From: Paralvinella palmiformis
Lineage: Eukaryota > Annelida > Polychaeta > Terebellida > Alvinellidae
Length of the DNA: 64,000 nucleotides
Assembly (NCBI GenBank): GCA_025642065.1
Contig: JAODUP010000184.1
Location: forward strand, 312,001-376,000
Reading direction: 5' to 3'
Part shown: one piece after another, positions 48,113 to 58,794 of the stretch
How positions within the stretch are numbered: position 1 is the first letter of the stretch
Layout of the letters: each line of letters opens with the position of its first letter
The notes under the pieces: model-generated
What the model saw: only the letters and a program-made list of their open reading frames with translations
Databases searched by the model: none
What the model was told of the DNA's origin: nothing
Position numbers and translations under genes: made by a program

Positions 48113-48634
48113 GGAAAACTGGGAAATGTTCACGTTGTCTTACCGAAAATCTGTAAGTTGTTTTTAATTTGAGCATTATTATCATACATCTAATTATTGG
48201 TCACTATGCGATCCGTAATGTTGTGATTTGGTTAAACGATTGATGTTATGATATGAGATATGTGAAAAAAATGCCGCGGGAAGGGATAACATAATATATA
48301 CAATATGTAACAACGTTATGGGTCACCGTAACAAGTGTTTGTTGGGTCAAGAATGGCTTTATTTAGTGGGATGTTTTAAAGATCGCATCAATCGGTGTTA
48401 CAACACTGATGCGATATATTCAGTCATAGTATAGTCTTTTTTTAAATAACCTCTGATTAATTAACGGTAATAAATGAATTCAATTGTGCATAATTCCTAT
48501 GTTGTTAGAGTTTTGACACAATGAGGCGAGACAAATAAATAATTGTTTCATCAACATTTAGTTTAAGAAGATTCTGAGTTATCGATAGTCGAATATTAGG
48601 AAATAGCGTTTCAGATTCTCCCTACAAAATGTCG

Positions 48635-48808
48635 CTGTTTTACGGCCACTTTTGTGCACAAGGCAGGCTAAATGAGCCGAGCGACTTCCAAAGGGAATGA
48701 GACGAAGTGAATGATGAAACACCCTTCAGACATAGCCCGGCCGGGGTTTGAACCCAGCTGCTATAGATCTGTGGCCAATAGCGCTACCAGTCAGGCCATG
48801 GAGGCGCC
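48635..48808 (-). mobile_element. SINE family A copy, near full length
   Basis: On the minus strand: GGCGCCTCCATGGCCTGACTGG head, box B GGGTTCAAACCCCGGC (more tRNA-like than other copies), a CTGAAGGGTGTTTCATC body and the GTGGCCGTAAAACAGC end without a long tail. Confidence 0.88.
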
Positions 48809-49119
48809 CTAGGTTCTCATCAGAGGAGCTAATATTAAATTATTAGTCATCTTCCAATGATATATACTACTGTTGTGTCAAAAGCATTACAATGGATATT
48901 GTGTCAATAAGTTGACATCATAATATAATTCGTCCCCAGAAGCAAGGCTATTTCCATGTTGTAATCGATCTTGAAATGTCGACTGTGAGATAAATCCTTT
49001 CAGATAATTATTTAGTAGATATTTGTTTACACTGAGAACAACGAATGTTTAAATAATTTTAGGCAAAAATGTTAAATTTGAAACATTAAAAGTCTAAACT
49101 GGAACGTTTGTTTTTAAAC

Positions 49120-49305
49120 GTGGTCTAACTGGTAGCACGTCCGATCACAGATCACTACCACCCGAGTTCTAATCTCGGCGTGGGCATATCTGAAGGGTGT
49201 TTCATCTTTGATTTAGTTTCCTTACCTTTGGAGGTCGCTCGAACCATTTAGCCTACCATGTGTACAAAAGTGGCCGTAAACTTCAACCAGTCAATCAATC
49301 AATCA
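49120..49305 (+). mobile_element. SINE family A copy, near full length
   Basis: Head CGTGGTCTAACTGGTAGCAC, box B GAGTTCTAATCTCGG, intact body and a (TCAA)n tail. A long (TA)n tract follows at 49390-49437. Confidence 0.88.
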
Positions 49306-49390
49306 TAACCCATTTTAAAGTATATTTATAAATAATATCGATTTGCCAATTTAAACGACTACAAAAGAAGCCGTAAAACAACAACATATA

Positions 49391-49441
<51 letters not shown>

Positions 49442-49757
49442 TCATGTAGAACTTCAACATGAAGGCTATATACAATAAATAACAAGGATACGACAAACGT
49501 TTTGTTTTGTCACTTGTTGAAATATTTTATGCTATTTTCCCGACACGCAGCACTTCCAGTCTGTAATCCTTCGCTAGCTTTCATCTATATGAATATGTTA
49601 CTCGTATGTTTTGACATCCTGGTGTCTTATAGTCCGGCATCCTATTGTTTCGACGTCAGCTTTTCGGATAATTCGATATTCCGATCGAGTTTTAAGCTCC
49701 TCATTCATCCTCTTCTTCGGCTTCGATAGTAGAAATCGTGTGTTTGATAATTAGACT

Positions 49758-49806
49758 TATACTGTACTTGTAGTGTACTTGTAATGTACTTGTAATGTAC
49801 TTGTAC
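49758..49806. repeat. 12-13-bp tandem repeat (GTACTTGTAATGT)
   Basis: About four imperfect units. No other role is seen. Confidence 0.8.
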
Positions 49807-50214
49807 TAGCATGTCGAAATCGAACATCGACATTGAAGGTATGGCATACCGTGATATCAGATATGTCTTCCTCGAACTGGCACAGGAAGGTTGCTTCAAT
49901 CTGCCTAAGCTTTGGCTGTTAATGTGTGTACGGAAAAGATCCACGAACAGCGTTCGAGTCTACGTGCAAGTAATTTGTTCAGCCTCGGTAACGGAAAAAG
50001 CCCAACAAACACAGGCACCTCGGTTCGATTCCAACCTCGATCCGGAACATCGCACTACTGTTATTAACCACTGTTTATGTTAATTAACACTAATGCGCAT
50101 TCCACCGAAGTGCTTTTATCTTTTCCTCTAAAACCATTAGATCAGAACTGCTCTTAGTTCAGGAACTCGGTGATTGGTAAACAGACCGATGTCCATGGAT
50201 CACCCCTAGGCTCC

Positions 50215-50345
50215 AGATCCGGTGTATGCATGGACAATAGCACAGTTAGTTAGCGCGTAGGACTCGTAGCCAAACGGTCGCGGGTTCGAGCTTCCGGAGC
50301 TGCAATGCTGTCATGTGGCGTCTGGTTCGCTCATCCATAAAAATG
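50215..50345 (+). mobile_element. SINE family C copy, head portion
   Basis: AGCACAGTTAGTTAGCGCGT and GCGGGTTCGAGCTTCCGGAG match the head at 9037-9290 in order and spacing, followed by TGTCATGTGGCGTCTGGTTC. The 3' half is missing or diverged. Confidence 0.65.
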
Positions 50346-50549
50346 AGATTTCGACACAATGGTGTTTTTATTCTTCATATTCAATTGTTAAAGATGAAGT
50401 ATTTGATATGGGAGGGGGGGGGTGCTGAACTCCCGCATTTGATGACTAATGGCGAAACTCTACCGTTATTATTAAAACGGTTCTGGAATATTTAAACTTG
50501 TTAATGAATCCATGCATTAACCTAAATATAAAACTAGACCGAGCAGTCG

Positions 50550-50650
50550 GTAGTATTTGAATTGGCCGCCATGACCAAACAGAGCTGACTTCCGGCAAGG
50601 GAAAAAGCAGTGTCGAAGCGGCTGCGCTTCGAGTTTTGAACCTACGAATA
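50550..50650. promoter_or_regulatory. Small GC-rich spot with ETS-like site
   Basis: ACTTCCGG at 50588-50595 (an ETS core) lies 16 bases from GCCGCCATGACC; on the minus strand the same spot gives GGTCATGGCGGCC, a start-like context opening a 12-codon frame. No splice donor of quality follows on either strand, so no exon is called. Confidence 0.2.
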
Positions 50651-52060
50651 CGGACATTTATTGTGATGTGTGCATTATAATTTTGTGTGTGCAGACAATC
50701 TATATTATTGCTCTCCTATTATATGCCATGAAATATATAAAAGTCGTTTCATGCAAGTCGGTAGATCTAGTTTAATTGGGATCAAACGCCAGAGATAGGC
50801 CGGGGGTTGTCGTACAGGCTAAATATAATAACAGTTAAGCTTAATTTCACGCAAAAACACGCTTTAACAGCTATTTTAAATGTGTTCCTTATACTTACCG
50901 ATGAAAAGACATCCAGTTTGTATTACTATCATGCACACGGCTTATGCAACCAGCGATACAACAATAATTCACCACATTTATAAACCTGATTTTTCCAGTC
51001 TGCGTTCCTATTTCCTCGACCGGAAGTTGGGACCTGTTTGCCATCAAATCGGCGGCCGTGTTGGGTCTAGTTTTATATTTAGGTCGATGAATCTATGTTT
51101 ATGTTTGTCGTAATTCTGATTTCTCTAACATAAGGTGAAAACTAGCGTTTGAAAAAGATATCCAATTGTTTAGAAGATCAGGATGTAGAAATAAACGACT
51201 GGATGAGACAGGGATGTCGTCGGTAAAGATGTCAATGAATACGAGGCAATAGGAAGGATGGATTACCAGATATGTTTTCTTATGGGTTTACTTTGTGAGG
51301 TTCTCATTCCATGGGGCTACTTAGTTATGCCATGTAAATACGTGTATATATGCCGCGGGAGAATACCCCTTTTTGTTCAACTGGGAGAAAACATTCCCTC
51401 TCTGTTCAAAAACGGCTTATATCGACGCAGCGCCTGGCCCGAGAACAAAGGGTGGGTTTTATTGTTCTCTAGGAAACCCCCCCCCCCCCATTTTCTTATC
51501 TTTTAATATCTTTTAAACAGAAATAAATTAAACAGTCCTCATATGCATAAAGGTGTGTAGATCGATCATAAAATTATTTAGTTGAATGGCTATATCTCTC
51601 CGGAACAAAAAATTAAATTCTATTGTGAATGATCCTGGAAATACCACCTCCCCCATTTGAGTCTGCTCGGCAACAAATGTTATGCACCCAGGTTTTAGTG
51701 TAGTACATAGTAGTCAACGTCTTTTGGGAGATTGGTATTAACGTGGTTACCCAATTACAGAGCAATAACTGGGAACGTTATGACGCTTTTCTTGGTTCCG
51801 GTTCAAGGCGACAACGGCAATGCAAAGTTATGACTAGGATCACCGACACACACACACACACACACACACAATCGTATTTTTGTCATGTGTGCTGTTATAC
51901 AAGTCATTACAGCTAGATGACATATGTGTAAAATAACTAAGTAATTTTGTGTATTTTTTACTTGATAGGTCTTTATAATAGGTTGGGATGAAGCAGTGAC
52001 CCCCCCCCCCTCATATTGTACATATAAACTTACTCCACTGGTATTAGATATATTAATTAT
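50651..52060. other. No gene recognised
   Basis: Only simple repeats stand out: C homopolymers near 51477 and 52003, and (CA)n at 51845-51870. Confidence 0.55.
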
Positions 52061-52064
52061 TAAT

Positions 52065-53130
52065 TATTACAAACTTCTATTGCGCCAATATCCTAGTACA
52101 GGACAAACTCATAGTCCAGACACAATGCAAAGTTCATGAACAAATGATCGGATGCAGTGGAAACTTAGGAAGGATATAGGCAAGTCTGAAAAGGCGAGTT
52201 TTCAAGTGGTGACGGAAGGAAACTATGCTATTTGATAACTTATCGTGTTCAGGGAATGAATTCCAAAAAGTAGGGACAACAACTGAAAAAGCCACGAGTC
52301 CCAGCTTTAACCCTGAGAACAGACAACAAGTGAAAACTAGATAAACGGAACTCTCTGGTTTTGGGTGCTAGAGAAAGCAGGAAAATAGATGCGAAGGTTC
52401 TCCAGAAGAAAGATTTTGATAGGCAATTGTACATAATTTGAAAATGATGCGAGATTTAACAGGGAGAAAGTGAAGAGATTTCAGGAGTGGGAGAGAATGG
52501 GAAACCGTGTGACAACCCTAGCCAAGCAGGTCTGAGCACACTGAAGTTTTAGAATATCCTTAGATGCAATGTTATAAAGGAGAGTTGGAGTAATCAAGCC
52601 TACTAGTAATGAGAGCTATAACAATGGTTTTGGCGACTGAAAGATAAATAAAATGACGAATACGGCGAATGTCACGAACATGGTAGAAACAGCACATGTC
52701 TGAGAAATATGTTTTCTGATGGTATGATACTATGACTAAGGATGTTCGTAGGGAAGAAACGAGTAAGTTTGCTGCGTTGTCTAGATGTACATATAATGAT
52801 GAAATCTGTTCTATTCGCATTGAACCTAAGTCTACTGTTTCTCATCCAACCAGAGATAGCACTGAGACAGTCATCTAGCCGTGCAAAAGAACGATATGTG
52901 CCTACTGTATATAAAGATATGTATAACTGGGCGTCATCGATCTGGATATGAATGATGATCTAATTTGTGGCTGTGAATAAGAGAGGTTATAGTGGTGTGG
53001 TAGAGAGAGTAAACCGTAGTGGTCCAAGACCAAGGCCCTGGAGAACACCGCAAAACAAAGGCGCTGCCTTTGAAAAACAGTTTCTTATCTTTATTGATTG
53101 AAATCTATTTATTAAGAATGAGCGGATCCA
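52065..53130 (-). mobile_element. CR1/jockey-like LINE fragment (end of reverse transcriptase to 3' end)
   Basis: Minus-strand frames give LGPLRFTLYTT-like and DDAQLYISLYTVGTYRS text near 52900-53060, then AKTIVIALITSRLDYSNSPL (52600-52650), LQCAQTCLARVVTRFP and further on SLAPKTREFRLSSFHLLSVL and the LWN-type C-terminus. A 3' UTR with TATTGGCGCAATAGAAG closes it near 52070. Multiple frameshifts. Confidence 0.85.
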
Positions 53131-53826
53131 AGTGAGTGTTGTGCCCGATATGCCATACCAATGGGAGAGGCGATATCTTACTGTTATTATTTGATCATCC
53201 CTTTGTCGTAATAATAGCGTTTATCCAGAGATAGTATAGCATCTAGTGAAACATCAACGACCACGGACAAAGTGGATATATCAGTTTAATCTAGGAGAAA
53301 ACCCCCAATAGCCTAGGACAAAGCCTCTGCAACAGGCCTCTCTCAATATGTATACATGCTGGGATATCCCGACCCAGAATGAGGCTGTGGGGGCTTCAGG
53401 GTGAATTCCAAACATATAGCATCTCTGGTAACGACCACCATATACCTGACCAGTAATCCAGAGCATTTCAACTAACTACTTTTACTTGCTACTTTCATTT
53501 ATTTAGTCACAACATGCCCATAGTCATAACATAATTATATAGATACGGTTGTTGCAAATTATCATTACAAGTTGTCACCAACTTGTGTGTCTTTGATGAA
53601 GTTAAGGTAAACAAATATATTTTAATATGGTCTGGTATTGAAATGAGTTTTCTAAGAATGCTGACATTTGGTATACATGTTTCAGCTGATACTCACTGAT
53701 ATTCAAGAGTGGCCATAATTTTGCCAACCTATTTCTGAAGGCTCAGTTTGTTGTACAGTGTTTCAGCTAAACCCAATTGTTTGATTACTAAGATTCATCG
53801 TAATAATATTTTTTATCTCACTGGTC
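53131..53826. other. No gene recognised
   Basis: No supported frame or repeat. Confidence 0.5.
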
Positions 53827-54020
53827 ATGATGACGATTGATGTTTTACAGGCACTTTTGTGCACTTGGTAGGCTAAATGGACCGAGCGACCTCCAAAGGT
53901 AATGAAACGAAGTCAACGATGAAACACACTTCAGATATGCCAAAACCGAGATTCGAACAAACCCGGAAGATAGTGATCTATGATCCAACACACTAATAAC
54001 TATAGACCACAGACGACACC
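53827..54020 (-). mobile_element. SINE family A copy, near full length, diverged head
   Basis: On the minus strand the head is GGTGTCGTCTGTGGTCTATAG with box B GTTCGAATCTCGG, then the body and a CGTCATCATG tail. It carries more changes than most copies. Confidence 0.85.
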
Positions 54021-54859
54021 AACTGAAGTTGAACAAGGGCTGTCTTCAGTGAACTGAAGGTGGTAGCACTTCTACATGTTGTGGATGCAGTGAACTTAAT
54101 TAAGGTGGAAGCACATGTCTGTGGACGTAGTCACTTTTGTTCATTCTTGTGCACTGTGTATTTGATCCTCATATTTTGGGTTACAATAAATTTTATCTAC
54201 TTCTTTTACTTCAGTTACTTTTAGAAAGTAGATTTTTACCAGTTTACTTTTACTTCTACTCAAGTAGTTTTGAAGAGGCTTACTTTTACTTCGACTCAAG
54301 TACAAAATAAAAGTAGTTCAGTCACCCCATAATACCGTATATGAAACTACTCTTGGTTAAGGCTTAAAATAATAATATATTGTAGGCGTGGCAATATATA
54401 TTAACATGTTTGATTACACTACCAACACATGTTATTATGATCGCAATCAATAACATTGCACATGATATTATGCCATTTACATATATGTGCTCTGCAAAAC
54501 ATCCGTAAAGTAGCCGTAGACAGGTGTCAATTGGATATGTTTTTTTTTATAAGCAATATATCACTGATATTGTTATTTCTTTATATTTATCAAATACTGT
54601 AGTATCTTCCAAAAATGGACAAAAACACCAAAATTAAGAAGCGCCATTATAAGTAAATGATGCAAGACCACCAAGGTTAAACGTTATCCGATGTTAAATT
54701 TAAATATTTATTACCTTTTCCAATGTAAACATCACCAGAAGCTTTAAATTTGTTCTTATTCTTGATGTAATTTTCAATTAAACTATACGTAAATTCTGGA
54801 ACTTTAAACAAATCACAGTCACTATCTGTACGTCACTGTTCTAGTATACGATTCAGCTA

Positions 54860-55720
54860 TAGCCTAATCATATTAGTGATGTTTATAAAAATGTCTCGAA
54901 AAATATTTCCGTTATTTATAAAGTTAAACACATACTTGAAAATAACCACTTATACAGGTTATACTGTTCATTATTACTTCTCTACGTAAGTTACGCATGT
55001 GAGTTATGGGGAAATATTGACAAGTCTGAATTACATATACCTTGATGCTATTACAAAAGAAAACAGTCGGTAATATTACCAAAGTTAGTTATTTCTATCA
55101 TACTCATCCATTGTTTGTTCAATATTAGTGTTTGCAATTTGTAGATATTGTAAAATTAAAAACCTTGATTATAATCAATATATAAAGCCAAAAATAGCAT
55201 GTTCCCTATCAATCTACAAAACATGTTCATAACAATAGAAGAAATACATTCGTTAGATACCAGGTCTTGTAAAAAAGGAAATTTTAATGTAAAATTTTGT
55301 AAGACGAAAAAAAGGTTAATGTCAATTAGTATTATAGATGTTAAATTATAGAACCAATTAGATGCAAATGTTCGCAATGTTAAAACAATTAATATTTTAA
55401 AGCATAAAATTTAAAATATGTTCATTTCTTTATATGACTGATACCGATGCTGATACAACACATATACATATTATACACAATAATATGTTATTGCTACAAT
55501 AATTAATAATTTCATTATTACTCTTATATGGATTTTGTGTTGTTTCATAATAACATATATAATTATATGTCTAGTCCATATTTATTTATTTTTAAATTTA
55601 TCATGAATGTTTTAATGTTATGTTAATGGAGCAATGCTTCAATTAAGCGTACCCGTTTTCAACATTCTATATCATGCGTTTGCTTTTATTAAAATTCTGA
55701 ATGTTTAAATAAACGAATTG
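54860..55720 (+). mobile_element. Non-LTR retrotransposon 3' fragment
   Basis: Plus-strand frames give KNVSKNISVIYKVKHILENN, LYVSYACELWGNIDKS, KVSYFYHTHPLF-like text in another frame, RSCKKGNFNVKFCKTKKRL and finally NQLDANVRNVKTINILKHK. These follow the IGVLYKLKH, YCNIVWGN, HTNPLF and WNSLP..IKN blocks of jockey-like elements. Stops and shifts are frequent. Confidence 0.8.
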
Positions 55721-55764
55721 AATGTTGATATTTCATGCAAACTATAATTCAACCCGACCACTGA

Positions 55765-55768
<4 letters not shown>

Positions 55769-55799
<31 letters not shown>
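55769..55799. repeat. (TA)n microsatellite
   Basis: A pure TA run upstream of the THAP exon. Confidence 0.9.
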
Positions 55800-55801
<2 letters not shown>

Positions 55802-55949
55802 TGTCAATGTATCCGAAAGAGCCCCCATAGCCTGGACTAGGGTGTAGCCATGAATATTCAATAAGGATTCCTACGATTCCTGAAGTTCATTTTGAACTGG
55901 CCAATCACAGACTGGCTAGGTTTTCTATTTATAGCAACATACGTCTTGC

Positions 55950-56805
55950 ATGGACCTCCAGAATCCGGTTGAACTATTTTCTTCTAGATCATGTTCCGCC
56001 AAGATGGCCAGCCACACTTCAGTTATAAATTCGGACCAAGCGATGAAAAAAAGATACAATAAATGCGCTTTTCATGCATGCTCATCCAGAGGAAATTGTT
56101 CCTTTCATAGAATACCATGGCATTTACCAAAACTACGTGATAAATGGGTTAAAGCTATAATGAAAAGCGGAACTAAGGCTAGTCTGATAACAAGAAACAG
56201 TCGTGTGTGCTTCAAACATTTTCCAACCGAGAGATCTCGCGAATCTATTCCATATGCATCGGCACAGTTAGATGAAGGTACAAAGTGACAATATTATTAT
56301 TTTACTTGCCTAAATATTCCAACTATATTGTTTCGTAATGATTTTCAAATAAATATACTATTAATGAACTAGGATTTGTGTAAATAGTAAAACTAGCCCA
56401 GGATTACGCTAGTCTTGAAGGAGGGAGCCATTATTTTCACACAGTTTAAAAGCCAAGTATTATTAGATCTATAGATTCTAGTAAATCTAACGGTGTTTGT
56501 AGCGCAGGATACTCTTTACAGACCTGTTTGTTTCAGGAAATGGTGTGGCAGACGATGTGTTAAAAACTGTTGAACCATTGAAAAGCGGGATTACGTTTGA
56601 TGTCAGTGAGCTTCCTTCTACTCCTACTAGTTCTAGGTCCAGCCCTGAATTGCTCAATTTTAACCGACGTTCATCCTGCTGCGTACAGGTAACTCAAATT
56701 CCAAAGAGAACCAAGGCATCGTGCACAATTATAACTCCTCTAAAGAGTTATTATTCTAAGGATAAATGCGTCGGCAATCACTTGACTTTGGTATTTAAAA
56801 AGTAA
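55950..56805 (+). CDS. THAP-domain N-terminal part of a transposase-derived gene (two exons)
   Basis: Exon 1 (55950-56277) contains a THAP zinc finger: KKRYNKCAFHACSSRGNCSF with the first cysteines, then HRIPWHLPKLRDKWVKAI and SRVCFKHFPTE, which completes the C2CH set. The likely start is the ATG at 55950 or 56004. The donor is GAAG then GTACAAAG; the acceptor at 56536 is TTTGTTTCAG, and phase 1 joins. Exon 2 (56537-56805) is Ser/Pro-rich (SELPSTPTSSRSSPELL) and stops at 56805. THAP domains bind DNA, and in P-like, Harbinger-like and ISL2EU transposases they sit ahead of the catalytic domain. That domain follows here in damaged form, so the two-exon unit may be just the surviving front of the transposase or a THAP-only gene. 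Confidence 0.7.
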
Positions 56806-56864
56806 AAGCACACGTGACATGACTTTGAGTCTGTCAGCAGCCCCTCTATCGACATAATTAATCA

Positions 56865-58727
56865 TGAACTCAGATAAAGATGTGCGATACCACACTGGAC
56901 TTGATAGTTATGGATTATTTACAATCTGACACAAATACACAACAGCTATGTGTGATCCCGACTGTGATGAAGATGTTGAATTCTATAGAAACCCACCAAA
57001 TTCTGTACCTAGTTTTAGGTTAGTTCTACTACTACTAGATTCTGTCATCAGAAAATTAAATGTTGTTAACATTATATAAACCGAGATTAAATCCCACAGA
57101 ATATCTGATTTCAAAACAAACGCCAGTCAGCTTAGGATCAGTGCCAGAAATCTTACATTTCTGAATACATCTAATGTTTAGAAAATTTTAAATAATCAGT
57201 ACATGTTCACCATTACAACAACTCCGAAGCAGCATGCCAGAAGAAGTGAAACGAGACCACCCCAATCTCAGAGAAATATACGACTGCACAGATCTAATTA
57301 TAAACAGCTTTGATCTAATTATAAACACTGCCATACTATTGAAGTTTTGATTGGGTGTGATACATCAAGTGTTGCAACATATGTGAGTGAGGTATATGGG
57401 GGCTCTATATCTGACAAAGAGGTACTTATCAAATCTAACACCAAAGAAAGGCTTGATAAAGGAGATGCCATAATGGCAGGGTTGATTCAAATCTAGCTTT
57501 TGTTTTAAATTGAGAAAATCAGATTTAAATTTTTTTAATCAGGTTTTTTTCACAATCCATAAAATCATTCAAAACACTTATATATGTTTGTATTGTGCAG
57601 TTATAAAATATTAAATAGTCATGATATATATATATAAGGATACATTTATTCAAGCTCTGCATTATATACACTATAAGTATAACACATACATAAAATTAAT
57701 CACTTTATTATACCAGACAAAGATGATTTTGATTTCTTGTTTAGCAGCTTGTATTTTTGAATGAAAGTTTTGAATGAACTAGTCCAAATGTGGAAAATAC
57801 TCTCTCCATTCCAGCACTGGATGAAGTGGCACTAAATTGGATCTATAAACGTGAGCAATCTGTCACTGTCAGTTAATTGCTCTGATTGTGAATGCCACCA
57901 GGCAATGGGACTAACTGAATTCATTATTTCTGGCACAAACATGTACTGGTGGAATGGACCTGTCTTTGCCTTATAGTTTATTATGCTGGCTATCAGATCA
58001 AGATAGTTTTTCAGTGTATGTTCCATGGCCTTATCTGTTTCCTGAAAATAAATCATTGCCTGTATATTGTGGAGCTAACAGATTGGCTAAAAATGGGAAT
58101 CTGTCATTGCTTGATTGTAACTGTCCTTTACGTGTTTTAGGACGCTGACAGGTTGATCGTTCTCTTCGAATGTTTACTCCAGGTCCTTCCAGATCTGCAC
58201 AGTCTCACCAACCACACAAGTATCACTTTGCACACGATCAAGTGCCACTGAGATTGGCTTCAGTCTGATGAGGAAATCTTCTGCATTTCGCTTGATGCCG
58301 AAATATTTTTGACTTTGTTGGCAATGTTTGTATCGATCTCGCCCCGATGTTTCTACCAAACATGGAGGATAATAGGCCAGTTCTGGTGATAACTTGCCAG
58401 GCAGTCAGCCATTGTGTTCCACTGTACATCTTGTGGCATGACTAAGGCCTTACCACCGGCTGCTTTGTACCATGCAGCTGGCATGTGGGTATTACGAAAG
58501 TATTTAACGATATGCACAAGATTGTCCATCACACCTTTGACCTCTACATACTTGGCCAACCAATTGAACAGGTGCACACAAAAAATCTAAACCAGTGATT
58601 TTTTTAGAGTGATTTAAATCACTTGATCAAACAACCATGCATAATGGTTGATAAAGGCTTTTTAATATAATATGTTCTTCAAGATACTGGTGTTGAGATA
58701 CTGAGACCACCATTTTTAAAAGCATAT
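56865..58727 (+). pseudogene. DDE_4 transposase relic, split by a hAT element
   Basis: Frames continuing after the THAP gene read SDKDVRYHTGLDSYGLFTI then a stop; later LRSSMPEEVKRDHPNLREIY with the catalytic DCTD block; then after a small rearrangement NYKHCHTIEVLIGC, ATYVSEVYGGSISDKEVL with the second aspartate, and DKGDAIM. The frame halts at 57476 and resumes at 58648 with VDKGFLI, stop, then LQDTGVEILRPPFLKA. These are in the order of DDE_Tnp_4 transposases. In the empty site, the frame is continuous across one copy of CATAATGG. Stops and rearrangement show the transposase died before or after the insertion. ISL2EU is the family I favour; a Harbinger-type THAP fusion is the alternative. 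Confidence 0.85.
57477..58639 (-). mobile_element. hAT-superfamily element remnant, 1163 bp, with 8-bp target-site duplication
   Basis: The ends are CAGGGTTGATTCAAATC and, inverted, CATGGTTGTTTGATCAAG. CATAATGG flanks both sides (57469-57476 and 58640-58647). Minus-strand frames give HLFNWLAKYVEVKGVMDNLV, HIVKYFRNTHMPAAWYKAAG, KALVMPQDVQWNTMADCLAS, then GIKRNAEDFLIRLKPISVAL, and near 57800 SAGMERVFSTFGLVHSKL, the hAT dimerisation-domain motif. The N-terminal half of the transposase (including any BED finger) is deleted, and frames are broken. Confidence 0.93.
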
Positions 58728-58794
58728 ACTTGGCTGGAAGCTGGTAACCGAAACCAGGGAATGAAGCTAGCTAAACACTGTTCAAAGTGCAATA

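Noticed and set aside
49120..49200. tRNA gene
   Set aside because: Box A and box B are present, but the acceptor and anticodon stems do not pair and the same head recurs with a SINE body in many places.
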